Notes: generated by a model from the letters alone, not told the origin. 64,000 nucleotides of DNA from Panagrolaimus kolymaensis (GCA_028622995.1 JAJQJQ010000012.1:4892096-4956095), one strand, 5' to 3'. Positions 36,101 to 47,899 are shown, counted from the first letter of the stretch. Program-made: numbers and translations.

Positions 36101-39100
36101 TCCGGAAAAAGTTATTGTACGCCGATGTGACTCACTTGTCATTCATCTTCAGCGAGAAAGCAAAGCAAGTAACAGCCTCCTTCACACTTTTTTTGATGAT
36201 TCCTACTTCTCCTTCTTCGCTAATTTTTTTTATTTTTGCACTGTCAAATTAATATCGTTGTTCGCTCGTTGCTTTACATCTTTTTTTTGTCTTTTTATTA
36301 TTACAAGTTTAAAACTAGCTGCTTTTCTTTGCTATGGGTTTCTTGTTTCCTTTTTTTAAATTGAAAAAGATGAGAAAGAATTTTTTTCGTTTTGAGTTTG
36401 CTATTCTTTTTTTTTACAATGACATACATAAAAAATTATTCTTCTTTTTATGTTTTATTTGTTGAAGGAAAAGTATTTGAGCTTAACAAAAAAAATTATT
36501 CAGAGATAAGAAACAATAACGTTTTTTTAAGAGCTTTGCAGGAATTTATTTATATTGTTAACGATTTTGGGACATCAAAAAAGGGTGCAAGCATTTTTTA
36601 GCCTTCAAAGTTTGTTTTAAAAAAATTTAAAATTTATTGCTGTTCAAAAAAAATACTGGGTGTAAAAACTTTTTTTAGATGACACACAAAAATGGGATAT
36701 ATTGATTTTGAAGAAATATTTTTTTCTTTTCTTTCTTCATTTTTTTCAAAAATACTAGTTTCTTCTTTTAAAGGCACTTGTTTTTTTGTTTTGTTTAAAC
36801 GTCATAATGAGTCTTTTTTTGGCTAGCTTCAGTGGGTTGGAATTAATCTTCTCCCAAAAAAAATTTCAAACAAAATATATATATTTGAATTTTAAGTGAA
36901 ACTAAATGAAGGTTTTTTTAAAGGCGAACCAAATGAGTAGTTTTTTTCTTAGTGGTTTTTTCTTCTTCGTTTTCATTTCCTTTTTGTTAACTGCCTATTT
37001 TTGACATTTTAAGAAGAAAAAAAAGAATGTATGTGTGCCATCTTTAGCGTCTAGCTGCCTCCTCCTCACATGGTTCTGTTACTCACCTGGTTGATAGAGT
37101 TTTGCTTTTTATTGGCATGAATTAAAGCATTTTTATTTTCTTTTTCAAGCAGAACCCCAAACAAGCGTTGTCGTCCGTCTGGCAACAGTCCGTCAGCCAC
37201 TTTAACAAGTTTTTTTTCTCTCTCTCTCACCTGAAAGCTTTAATGGAAGAGGAGGTTGTTGCGGATGGATGATGGTCTTCGATTCTTTTGTTATTATTAT
37301 GAAATTCATTTTTTTTCATTTCACGCAGCGCAGGTGTTTAATAACAAATTTTCCTTATTATTTTTCTTCCTCTTTGTTTGTTAAAAATCTAAATCCTGGC
37401 CATTTTTTATTTGCTCAAAAAAAAACAGGAACCGTTTTTTTTTAAATTATTGTATTTCGTTTCATTTGCGTTGAATTCATTTAGCTAGCTTTAAACATTA
37501 TTTTTCCCCAAAATAAAAAAAAAGTGATTGTTTATTTCGCGCCTTTTTCGGGAAAAAAAGAAAATAGGAAGGGAATGGAAAAGGATTAAGATTTAGCAAA
37601 AAAGCGGAACACTTTCTTTGAAGCAGGCAGAAAAAGCAATAGCAAGAAACTGTCATTTTCTAGATTGATTATGATCTTAGATTCTTTCTTTTTTCTTTCT
37701 GCGCGCAAAAAAAAGAAGGATTAATTCATTCGTGTATAAACGTTCGTTTCTCGCTCATTTAAATAATTTCTACTTATTTCTTTAAAAAATAGTTTTTTAA
37801 TAATTGATTTTGGATTTTTATTAGTCGTAAAGTAAAGTAAAAAAAAGCAAATATGGATATTGAACTTGAAACTGATATTGGTTTCGATTTGGATGATGGA
37901 TTTTGTTCCACAACAAGTTCCGGCGTAGTACAAACACCTAAAGCAGGGGATTTTTATCAATTAACTTTTCCATTAGATGATGATGAAGATTATCTTGATG
38001 ATGGAATTCAAGATGTAAATATGATTTTTTTAGAACATAGTAGTCCAATCTTTCTTTTCCATAAAATTTCCAACTAAACTATTTTCAATTAAAACTTTAT
38101 TTAAATTTCTTTTATTTTAGATTCATAATGATGGCAATTCTGACACATCATCCACAAATAATTCAATGATTCAAGCCAAAGTTCTTTGCGATAATATGGT
38201 ACGAATTTTTTGTCCTTCTTTTTCCTTTGCTTCTCCTCCCACTCTCAATTTACCTCCATCAAATATTTTTACGCGTATATGTAAAATAATTAAAGAACAA
38301 ACAGCTCGATTTTTTGTTCCATGCTTTTATATTTTGTTTACCGTTTATGTGCTTCGTTTTAGTTGTGGAATGTCTCTAAAGATGGGCCACAATTTATACG
38401 TTTAAAATTATTAGAGCTATTATTATTTCTTTTTACGTTTTACTTTTACATTCCTTAAAGTTTCATTATTTTTTGAAGCCAGATTTTTATCACTTTTTAC
38501 AATATTATTTCCTAAAAAAGCTTTTTAATTGCTTTGTTTTTGTGTGTTTTTTTAATGAGTAAATATAAGTTATAAAAGAATTTTATTTTTGGATTTTGTT
38601 TCAGATTTTACAACAAAAATTAAATCGACAAAGTGAAGAATTATCTGATTTGAGAGCCCAACTTCGAGGATATTCAACTTCTTCTGAATCCACCACATCC
38701 GATCAAAATCAAAATGGTGGTGATGGAGATTTTGTTCGATTGCAACCTCTTTCATCCACAAACACGCATTCGGGATATTTGCATGTTTTTAATGTGCCAG
38801 AATTTTCAAGAGTTTTAATTTATGAACTTAAACCTCGAATTGCTAAACAATTAACCCCTGGGCTTCCAGCATATTTGCTTCTTGCTGGTTTTCGATTTTA
38901 TGATCGAGAAAAGGATGAAACAGCTATCACTGGTTTATTTGCTGCTGCCCAATCGGTTCTTAAAGAAATTGCAATGGTAGTTATTTTTAGTTCCCAAAAA
39001 AATGAAAGCAAAGTAATTTTTTTTCTTCAATTTTTAGAATTCAAATGACGCAGATATACTTTGTCTTTGGCTTGTAAACTCATGGAAATTATATAATTTG

Positions 39101-40308
39101 TTAAGGCAATATAGCAGTGAAGAAAATGAGGTAAAATCTTTATTAAAAATTTTAACTCTTTCGATTTTTTTGTGCAAAAAACATTCGACTTTTTATTTAC
39201 CATATTTTTTTAGGAATGGACAGCCCAAAACGATGAAAAACAAAATTCTCATCGAATTGCAAATTTCAATGTTGAACCCCTTCGAAATCAACTTAAAATG
39301 AGAATAGAAGTATTTTATCAATCATTTATGAAAAAAACTGTGGAACCTTTATTATCCCCTAAAATTGTTCCGGGAATTTTACAACATGATTCAAGTCAAT
39401 TGTTAGCAGGAAGCAATGGCCCAAATCATACTGGTTTGACTCGACAACCATCGAAAGAAGTTGTTCAAAGAGCTTTAGATGATTTAATTGCTTTAGTGAG
39501 TTTTAACTTTCAAATTCGAAATAAAATGTAAATGATTTATTTTTTAGCTGAATGTTGTTTATAATCGTTTGCAAGCATTTGGAGCAGATGACGTTCTTGT
39601 TCGTCAAACTTTTTGGCAAATAACTAAATGGATTTGCTCACAAGCTTTAAATAATTTAATGTTTAGAAAAGATTTATGCAAATTTGAAAAAGCTATTCAA
39701 ATCAAGTAAATTCTTAGAATAATAAAATTTATGGAAATTAAACGTGTTTTAATTTTTTTAGACATAATGTATCTGAAATTCAAGGATGGTTATATCAAAA
39801 AGGTTTGGGCGAAATTCGAGCTGTACTTGAGCCTCTCGTACAAGCATGTCATTTGCTTCAATCAAGAAAAGATGAAGGAAATTTGGATACACTTTGTGGA
39901 GAAATGACTTCCGAATTAAATGCCAAACAGGTTGTATCCATTCTTCAACATTATACTCCATCCGATGGGTTTGAGGAAGATTCAATAGATATGGAATTTT
40001 TAATTAAAGTTCAAACTCGTTTAACCACTAGAGCGGCTTTGAATGGAGATGAAAATACTGAAGACAAAGTAAGATTTTACATACTTTATAAGGCATTTTA
40101 ACTTTGCGATGTCAAAAGTTTATTAACGCTGAATGTTACCTTTGAATAATTTTAACGCCCATAATTTTTTTTATAGGAAAAACTCATCCTTCCTGGAACA
40201 TTCCTTCAACCATTCAATATTGATCGATTCGTGTATTCTGATTTCCATTTGGAAAAACTAACCCTTCCTCCATGTCTTCATTTAAATAATGTTGCAAGAT
40301 TTGCTTAG
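30148..40308 (+). CDS. Class V unconventional myosin heavy chain
   Basis: Coding exons: 30148-30424, 30479-30603, 30654-31073, 31123-31422, 31477-31857, 31908-32037, 32083-32306, 32356-32739, 32794-33399, 33451-34460, 34516-34591, 38121-38198, 38605-38976, 39038-39130, 39214-39495, 39548-39705, 39762-40068 and 40177-40308. All phases match; 1784 residues, normal for myosin V. Order: N-terminal SH3-like region; motor with P-loop GESGAGKT, switch [10 protein letters not shown] and switch II LDIYGFE; about six IQ motifs (residues ~760-910) for calmodulin light chains; coiled coil; globular tail with DIL domain ending [14 protein letters not shown]. It walks on actin carrying vesicles and organelles; C. 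elegans hum-2 is the likely counterpart. A 3.5 kb intron (34592-38120) separates motor/coil from tail. AATAAA at 40621. Confidence 0.93.
34676..34696 (+). other. Possible alternative terminal exon of myosin V
   Basis: After the last coiled-coil exon (donor at 34592, phase 0) the first downstream acceptor, GATTTTAG ending at 34675, leads to six codons (DKNRSE) and TAA. Use of this exon would make a motor plus coiled-coil protein without the cargo-binding tail. No clear AATAAA was found just downstream, so this is tentative. Confidence 0.35.
34697..37852 (+). other. Myosin V large intron, motor-tail gap
   Basis: 3.1 kb of low-complexity AT-rich sequence with a GA-rich tract at 34735-34751. No supported exon. 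It probably contains the promoter of the tail transcript that starts at about 37825. Confidence 0.4.
37825..38014 (+). other. Alternative first exon of a tail-only myosin V transcript
   Basis: TTTTTATTAG at 37815-37824 is followed by a short leader containing in-frame stops and then ATG at 37853. The 54-codon acidic exon ([16 protein letters not shown]..., with DDDEDYLDD) ends at GTAAAT in phase 0 and joins exon 38121. The leader stops mean it cannot be included in the long myosin mRNA, so it must start a separate transcript. The product would be 527 residues: acidic head, short coiled coil and DIL tail. That resembles a natural dominant-negative or adaptor form. Confidence 0.55.
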
Positions 40309-40912
40309 ATATTTTTATTTTGTTTGTACTTTTTTATGGCCGGTTTTCTATTTTTGCTTGTTCTTTAAATTTTATAAATTAATTTGGCATTCTTTCCAAG
40401 TTTATTCTCCCCATTTTCACAAATATTTTTTGTTGTTGTGTATCATTTAATTTAACGTGGTCTGATTTTCCTTTTTGGTTGTTTTTAAACCTCTCAAATT
40501 CTTATTATTATTTTTTGTTTTTCATATTTGCAATCACTTTTTATAGTTAAAAATATTAAAATACGTGTAAATATTTTAATGTTATTATTACATTTATTTT
40601 TATCGTTTTTTTGAAATACAAATAAAGCTTTATCTTTCCTAAAATCATTGTGTTATAGATTTAACCAAAAAATAAGTTATTTTAACGAAGCTTCATTTCC
40701 ACAAACAAAAAAAGGCTAGACAAAAAACTAATAAAGGAATTCTTTAAAGCTCTAAAGTTAAAATTATATGTATATCTTTTTTATAATATTTTATTAATCT
40801 CCAGTTGGTAAATCATGAGAAAAATTTAAAAAGATGTCCAGCCAGCCGGAATTCTTTTCAGTTCGAATTGCTTCCCGCACTAAAAAAACTTGCATTATTT
40901 GAATCGGCTCTT
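40309..40912 (+). other. Myosin 3' flank
   Basis: Contains the 3' UTR with AATAAA at 40621-40626 and then the dispersed repeat at 40664-40880. No gene. Confidence 0.4.
40664..40880 (+). repeat. Dispersed repeat, copy 1
   Basis: Shares with 54765-55070 the stretches AATAAGTTATTTT.ACGAAGCTTC, TTTCCACAA.CAAAAA, AAAAACTAATAAAGGA-like and TTCTTTAAAGCT. The copies end in the same CCAGCCAGCCGGA.TTC. Copy 2 carries extra internal sequence, and its end is a tRNA-like element. Same orientation in both places. Confidence 0.65.
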
Positions 40913-41229
40913 TCAATACCATATGTTACTGTAAAATGAAAATAGTAAAAGACTTTAAAGTTATACTGAATACATATCTAACCCATGTGATTTTAGACTT
41001 TGTTTCATGAGGTCATAAGCTCCTGTAATATTTGAAAAAATACATCGATCAACATCCAAAATTGAGTCGCCAAATGCAAACGCCATTCTTCCAAGAGTTT
41101 CTTCTGATACACCAGAAATAAAATAAATAAATATGATTTTCGAATAAAACCAAAATTTATTTCATCAGTAAATCCATGCTCTAAACGTTCAACTTGGTCG
41201 AATAATTCGATCAAATCTAATTCTCTCTT
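40913..41229 (-). pseudogene. Gene fragment, helical protein, family not recognised
   Basis: Two exons with matching phase, 41229-41151 and 41103-40983, then a short exon 40928-40913 that stops after a few codons. The translation KRELDLIELFDQVERLEHGF and ETLGRMAFAFGDSILDVDRC reads as real coding sequence, predicted helical. No start codon or upstream exon was found. It may be the remnant of a larger gene, perhaps a coiled-coil or BAR-like protein, left by the rearrangement of this region. Function not assigned. Confidence 0.4.
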
Positions 41230-41380
41230 CTTAAAAAATGAAGCATTTTCATTTATATTTCAAAAAAATGAAAGATAGATATCATTCCCCGAACTCTTTA
41301 GCATAATTAGGAAATAAAATTAGAAAAAAATGAATTTGTAAAAAGATAAGTTCATTTCAAGGTTTTGCAAACGTGCAAAG

Positions 41381-42879
41381 ATGTTACACGACATTTCACC
41401 GAAAACAAAAAGCAGTTATGTTTCTACACAAAGTGTTACAACAAGCAGCAACGAAGTGAGTTTTTGTTTTTATTTTAATAATAAATTATAAACTTTTAGA
41501 AGAATGACAATTCTCAGAAAGCAACAATTTTTGAAGATATCAAAAGTGAATTTAAACCCTTTATTCAACCTATGCCACTAAATATTATCTACCCGAAAAA
41601 TGACTACAATGATAAAGCTGAAAGGAAAATTAAGATAATGGTCAAAGAAGCCACATGGGCATCACAAAACATCGGTGAACCATTCCCTACCAATCCAGTA
41701 AAGGCTATGGATCAACCTAATATGTATGTTGCTCTTTGGTACAAACATGGTAAACCAATCGACGGTAAGTTTTTTAAAACTCTTTTATTTGATTGTAAAA
41801 AATATTTTAGGGCGTGCTTGGAACAACGTAAGAGTTGTGAATGTTCATTCCCTTATTTCAAGGCTGAACTCACTGGTGCTAAAGATCTTGGTGGTCAAAT
41901 TCAAATCCTCCAATACAACGGCGACCACAACTCTCTTGGTTACTGGCTTGAATGGATCAAATACAAAGATCGTTTTGAAAACACCGATGATCGTCATCTT
42001 CTCAAGTGTGGTGATTCACTTCCAATCTTTTGGAAAGATCGTGCTGGTGGTCCTCTTGTTGGTTTCCTCGACAATAAAACAGAAGAAGCTTATTTCTCTC
42101 ATGATGGCGTTGCTGAAATTGTAAGTTATATGTGCATACAAGCCATAATAAAATGAAGCTTTAGATCAGTGGGAAGGCTCGTGACAACAAGTTCTTCATC
42201 GTCCGAAACATCAAAGGTGGACCACCAAACTGCCAATGTGGTATTTGTTCAAAAAATATTTTGCCACCAAGTCCTCGGTTCATGGACAACGAATGGATGG
42301 ATATTCGAGCTGGCGACCCATTCCCAAAACAAAAATTGGTAAAAGCTTTGGACAAGCCACTCAAAACGGTTGCTGGTGAGAATCCTGATCAATACGTCGC
42401 TCTTTGGTATCAACAAGGTGAACCCGTCTTCGGGCGTGTTTGGAATGAAGGTGGAAAAGTATGTTTACTATTTATTTTAAACGTTTAGTTTTATTTTTAA
42501 AATTTTAGGTGCTGCCAACTTTGGATGGTTAAACAACGAATACAAAGCAAACATTGGCTCCATTCAGATCCTAATTGAATTTAAAAGCCATAGAAGAAAC
42601 TTTGATTATACATGGAAGGCATTCAAGGAAGCTGCTGTTTTTGGTGAAAAAGAATGGCACCCTGTTCATGTTGATTGCCACAAGGGTGATATCTCTCCCT
42701 GGGTCTTGAATGTTGAAGGTGGAAAACAAATCCTTGGAAAGATCGATATCCGCAATGACAGTGCTACCGTCGCATTCCATGGTAAAGAACATATCTTCGT
42801 TGTTCCTACCGTTCATTCATTTATGGTTTTATGCCGCAAGGATCGACGAAATATTAAACTTAATATTTGTAAATGCTAA
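41381..42879 (+). pseudogene. DM9-like two-repeat protein, copy A (frame-broken 3' end)
   Basis: Exons 41381-41455, 41500-42120 (with a possible 46-base intron 41765-41810), 42165-42458 and 42509-42879. Two repeats each contain a YVALWY...G.P..GR.WN pattern as in DM9/DUF3421-type domains. Relative to copy B (50614-52147), the last exon has lost a base at its start (GTGCTGCC against GTCGCTGCT), which puts TAA in frame after seven codons. An 8-base CATTCATT-type insertion near 42810 replaces the conserved ending GFMPQGSKKH. A weak alternative donor after WNEG could bypass the first lesion. Most of exon 2 is identical to copy B. DM9 proteins of invertebrates bind sugars in some cases; function here is not known. 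Confidence 0.6.
41674..42098 (+). repeat. 425 bp tract identical to 50969-51393
   Basis: No mismatch was found by eye over 425 bases, including the 46-base intron-like stretch. Flanking coding sequence of the two genes differs clearly. The offset is constant at 9295. Confidence 0.85.
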
Positions 42880-44236
42880 TAAATATAAATTTTCTTATGT
42901 GATAATTAAACAGAGTTAATGCTTTGTGAGACGGTAGTCTTTTTTGACGAATACAATATCACTAAGGCAAAGGCCAGTTTGCACTGCAGCTGAAACTAGG
43001 CCCAATTAACGAAGACTGATAATATTTACTTATTTCACAAAGGAAAACAACATGTGCTCAGAATCGTGTACGTTTTTAACAAATCATAATTTAGAGAAAA
43101 AGCGGAGATCGAGGGCATATATCTTTATCTAGCTACTCGATCTCTTGGGACTACCATAAAACAATTAATTTTATATGTACATAGAATTTATGGTAAGCTA
43201 CAAAGTAATTTTTAGATTTAAACATTAGGGTAAGATTTGAAGTGACGTACTTTGAATTGCAAAATGATGGTCTTTAATGCGTTTTTTGAATAGAGATGTC
43301 AAAACTTTTAAAAGACCTCAGAATGAATCGCCTCTCACAGCCTTTTCATTTCATGCAATATAAACGCAATTTTTTTTAATGCACATTAATTCATTATTAG
43401 GCTAATTTTACATTTTTTTTTGCAAACTTTCCCATGAAAGATTTCCAAAAATTACTAGGAAGGAAAACATCAGGTTGAAAAAAATTTGTATATACACAAA
43501 AAATTTATTCGAACAAAAAAATTTATTTAAACTTATGTTCGCATGCATCTTAATAATCAACATTGAAACAACACTTGTGAATTACAGAGTAAATTTTTTC
43601 GGACCAAAATAGTGTTAATGGGAGTGAAAAAAACGATGCAACATTAGAAAATGGTCCTGTAAAATCGGCGGTAAGTCATCGGGATCATTATTTTATACAA
43701 CAGTAAAAAAAGCAATCAAAATTCAAAGCGGAATCCATTGGATTTAAAACTACATACTTTTTTGTTTAAAGAAAATTAAACTTTTACTAGAAAATTATTA
43801 TTTTTTATAAGAACAACTTTCTATTTGAATATATTACAATCCGACGAATCGGTTTCTATCATCCGTATCAGGTGGGTTGAGGTGTGCTGGAAAAAATTTT
43901 TGTTTGAAAATAAATTCGAAAATTGGCTAATATTCCCTTTAAAACTACAAGTTATGTGAAGGTCCCATAATTTTTAGAAGAGAAAAATTTACTTATTTTT
44001 GCTTTTTAAAAATGTGTTACATCTTTGATAGATATTACAGCAGACGATAATGGTCATTTTTTATTATCCTAAAGCAAACATTTTTCTAAAAAATTAATAT
44101 AAAATCTTTGCGTTCTGCGAAAAAAAAAAAATTGATGTCAAAAAAATTAGCATAAATTTTTGAAATAAATTTTACAATTTTTTTTTAGTCGACTGCATTA
44201 TAATAATTTTCAAACATTGAATCACCGCTTGAAATT
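42880..44236 (+). other. Intergenic with a duplicated exon copy at 43601-43680
   Basis: Mostly noncoding. At 43601-43680 lies a diverged copy of the exon at 44644-44709 together with its donor and the next bases (GGTAAGTCAT.GGGATCATTATTT). It lacks a proper acceptor and start. Confidence 0.5.
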
Positions 44237-44957
44237 ATGCCGCAACTTCAAAATAGAACACAACGTGAAAAAAAAAGATTAAAGAGTATTTTTATTATTT
44301 TTAAACTTGATTTAATTTTTTTTTTACAGCGCGAGAAAACCGGACCGCTGAAAAGCAACTTAAGGTAAGCTAAAACTTATAAACAAATAAAATCAAACTT
44401 TTTAACATTCTGATCATTTATTTAATATTTTTGTTTTTAGAAAGATTTAATCGAAGCTCGTGGTTGTGATAATAATTCGGAAAGCAATCAAGATCAAGAT
44501 CCGCTAAATGTAAGTTTAACTCTTCTTTTCATAAAAGTGATATATTAACTTATTTTTTTTCTTTAATAAAATTGATTTAAAATGCTATATTTTGTTGCCA
44601 TAAAAGCAAATATTCTTTTAATTACATATAAAAATATTTTTAGGACCAAAATAGTGATAATGGAAGTGAAAAAAGTGATGCAACAATAGAAATTGATCCA
44701 TTAAAATCGGTAAGTCATTGGGATCATTATTTAGTAAGCTCGAAAAACGTTAGTAAGAATGGTCACAGGTGTATAAATTGTAGTTAGGCAATTTTCTTTA
44801 AAAGGAATCTAAATCCTGAAATTACAAGTTTTATAGTAAAGAAATACGTTCATTTATTCACCAATTTTGATATACATAAATAAAACTAATTATTTTTCAG
44901 TATCCAAATCCTCGCTCCGTTGTCTTCGATCCATTTAAACGACTTGCACTCAAACAT
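44237..44957 (+). CDS. Small acidic protein gene, 3' end not found
   Basis: Exons 44237-44264, 44330-44364, 44441-44509, 44644-44709 and 44901-44957 join in phase to MPQLQNRTQPRENRTAEKQL..., then acidic/Asn-Ser-rich sequence and YPNPRSVVFDPFKRLALKH. A donor GTAAGT follows at 44958. No convincing next exon was found; an acceptor at about 45843 would add MNQNLQQL and stop, but it overlaps the GalNAc-transferase gene on the other strand. The first donor (GTGAAA) is weak. No domain recognised. The central exon has a duplicate at 43601-43680, so this could be part of a decaying gene family. Confidence 0.4.
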
Positions 44958-45003
44958 GTAAGTTCTTTTTATCTTAAAAATGTGTAACTGATTTTTTAAT
45001 CAC

Positions 45004-45251
45004 TAATAAATAATATAAAATATGTTTCTTCGAAGAAAATGGTTTGAACACCAAAATCGACGGGTTTAAAATTTTTTGCTTTAAAAAAAAAAAATCATTT
45101 ATTTGAGTTGTCTGCTTCGAGAAATTAAATATTTGGAATATTGTGTCACTAATTATGATGCTGAAATAAATAATATAAAAAACGTTTCTTCGAAGAAAAT
45201 GGTTTGAACACAAAAATGGAAGGGTTTAAAATTTTTTGCTTTAAAAAAAAA
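45004..45251 (+). repeat. Imperfect direct repeat, two units of about 88 bases
   Basis: Units at about 45004-45091 and 45164-45251 share TTCTTCGAAGAAAATGGTTT, then GGGTTTAAAATTTTTTGC and a poly-A tract. TTCTTCGAAGAA is itself a palindrome. No coding role seen. Confidence 0.7.
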
Positions 45252-45767
45252 AGTATGTAAATTTTCTCCAAAATTTTTAATTTTCCGCATAAGAAATTTG
45301 ATAAAAGTTTTGATGTCAAAGAATTATTGGAAAACCTTGCATTAACTTCATTTTCATCATAGTTGATAAAGTATTGTGAAACTGGGTGGTATAGTTCGCT
45401 TTCATTCCATCTTTTCATCCGTTTTTTTCCTTTTCTCAATGTTACGCTTGATAAAAGGCTGATTATCGAAACTTTTTCAAACTATAGCTTGCAATAATAG
45501 CATTAATGCTTCAAAATCTTTGTGCTTTTTCTCCTTGAAAAATAAATGAGTAAAGGTTGGAGGAAACAGAAAATTGCAAAATTCAATCTTGCAAAATTAA
45601 AATTAGCAAACGGAGACAGAGAATAAGAAAATGTTGTACTGTAGGAATTTATTACATTACAAATAAAAGCGCATTAAATATTACAAAAAAGAAAACAAGT
45701 GAAAGGAAAAAATATAAAAACCAAACAAAATATCCCGTATTTAAAAACAATGAAAAATCAAATACTA

Positions 45768-47899
45768 TTAGTCGGAGAAGTATTCTTTCCATAGCCATTT
45801 TTGATAAGGATTTTCATCATCACATGTTTGTAATTTTGCTTCAGATGAACCAGAATCTTCAGCAGCTGTGACACAAGTATTTGCTCAAAGAGCCATAATT
45901 TGTTGCTTCATTTACCAAATTTTGGATTCTTAGCTTCACCCCATACATCGCTATAAGGAAGCAATGGAAAGCTTTTAGGTATATCATAAGCGACATTTTT
46001 CATAAACCAATCAAATGATTTGCATAGAAGATTCTTACGAAGTTCAAGTTGAGCAGAAATATCACGAGGATTACGATGTTGAGTTTGAGGTTCACGAATG
46101 TAATAATATTTTTCATAGTCATCCATCCATGTTTTGACTACACGAACCATATTCTAAAACAACGAAAGATGAATATGTACTTACAAAAAAAAGAGTCGTA
46201 ATCTTACTGTTGAAATAACAGGTTTACCAAATCCATAAGGCATATGATTACGATAGACATGACCAACATGAGAACATGGAACAAAAAGAATTCCTCCGCC
46301 ACACATCCATATTTTGAATGAAAGTTCATATTGTTCACCACCCCAAATTTGAAATCCAGGATCATAATAGCCAAGTTCAGCAAACCACTTCTTATCGATG
46401 GCGAAAAGACCTCCAGCATGAGTTGGTGAACGGAATGGTTGAGAATTATGTTGTCGAGCATTCTTTTCTTCTCTTGAAATTTCTGTTTCTTTATACAAAA
46501 GTCCCCATTCAAATATTCCACGAAAATGAACATCAGCAGCACAATAAACTCGACGATATTCCCATGTTGTCATATCGATTCCATCAATAACAGGAACTTT
46601 CATCACCTTTCTAAAAGTTTTAACGATGAGAAATGAAGTTAAATGTGATGATAAACTAACAGATTTCTTCGAATTGGAGCTAATAGGGTACAAGCCAATT
46701 TCGGTTAACTTCACAATGAGCATCTAAGAATATAACAACATCAGAGGTTGCAGCTGTAGCACCAATTGTTCTTGTTCGAATTAGACCTTCACGTTCTTTG
46801 TTTCGAACCAACTTGACAATACCATTGAATTGTTTGATGTAATTATAAAGTTTTTCTTTCAAATGATCTGAAATTATCAACGGTAAACGAGTGCAGCAAT
46901 AATATCATATAAGACGCCGATATTTAAAAAAATTTTGTGCAGCACAAAATTCCTCACTTTTTTGAAAAAGTGTCTCTTTTGCCATTTTTTTCAATTGATT
47001 TTTTTGGCAAAAGAGACACTTTTTCAAAAAAGTGAGGAATTTTGTGCTGCACAAAATTTTTTTAAATATCGGCGTCTTATATAAACATACCTTTATCGCT
47101 GAAATCATCAACTAAAATAATTTCTTTGAGATATCTTGGATCAGAACGTTTGAGCACAAAATGAACAGTTCGAAGCAGTGGTGACCATCCTTCATTATGA
47201 AAAGCAATAACAACACTAGCTGTTGGTAGATCTTCAGGATAATGCCAATATTTACATCTATAAAACAAAGTTTTCGTAAAAAATAGTAACATTTGTATGA
47301 TAGTTGCTTACTCATCCATTCGAACATCAGGAAGACTTCGATTCATGGAAATCATATCAGAGACATGAGTGTTGAATCCAAATTCAGAGAAAGCACGTTT
47401 AACTTCAGGAAGATTTGCATCAATTTGAACGGGTTTACCAAGTTCGCCTAAAACGACAAAAATAGTTAATAAAGTTAATGATCAAAGCAAGAGAGTGATT
47501 GTTTCAGCAAAAAACATATTTCTCATTCCAACAACTTTGTCACGATAGTGTCAAAAATCAGATTTTCTTTTCTTGTTACTCTCATTCAGTCATTTAAGCT
47601 TACCAGGTGTTCCAGCATCAATTTCTTCAGCAGGTTCAAAGTTTCCAAGATCATCTTTTAATACTGTATCAGAGTCTTCAGTGCCAGGTAATTCTCCATG
47701 TTGATCAACGGGTTGAAAATTTAGACGACCGCCTTTGATATGAGTGAAATGTTCTCCACCACGTTCCTAAAAATTATATCCATTATTCATATATTTCTTC
47801 CAAACAAAAAAGCAACATACCTCAGGTGAATCTCCAAATGAAGCTAATAAAAATATTACACAAAATGGAATAACAGCAAATGTAACAAATTGAATCGTT
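45768..47899 (-). CDS. Polypeptide N-acetylgalactosaminyltransferase, 5' partial, with a frame break
   Basis: Minus-strand exons 47899-47821, 47766-47604, 47447-47312, 47257-47091, 46867-46661, 46610-46208, 46153-45916 and 45865-45768. First is a type II membrane anchor ([21 protein letters not shown]). The GT-A catalytic domain follows: [20 protein letters not shown], then DxH in FLDAHCEVN, then the Gal/GalNAc-T motif [13 protein letters not shown]. Only the last repeat of the ricin-type lectin domain remains ([20 protein letters not shown]). It would start mucin-type O-glycosylation in the Golgi. The first exon with the ATG was not found. In exon 46867-46661 one base is missing at 46686-46688 (NWLVP then TATTAG); restoring it makes all phases agree. 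So either a pseudogene or an assembly error. A 78 bp perfect inverted repeat sits in the intron 46868-47090. Confidence 0.8.
46907..47082 (+). repeat. Perfect fold-back element, 78 bp arms, in a GalNAc-transferase intron
   Basis: 46907-46984 is the exact reverse complement of 47005-47082; the 20-base spacer is T-rich around CAATTG. Arms begin ATATAAGACGCCGATATTT. The flanks allow a TA or ATAT target duplication, which would fit a MITE. Transcribed RNA would form a 78 bp uninterrupted hairpin. Confidence 0.95.

Noticed and set aside
41726..42124. Long +-strand ORF overlapping DM9-like exon 2 (also 51021-51419)
   Set aside because: It is the alternate frame of a conserved protein; its composition is poor and it extends only because of the shared frame slip.
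45557..45871. +-strand ORF and possible last exon ending MNQNLQQL
   Set aside because: It lies antisense to the last exons of the GalNAc-transferase gene, which have domain and phase support.
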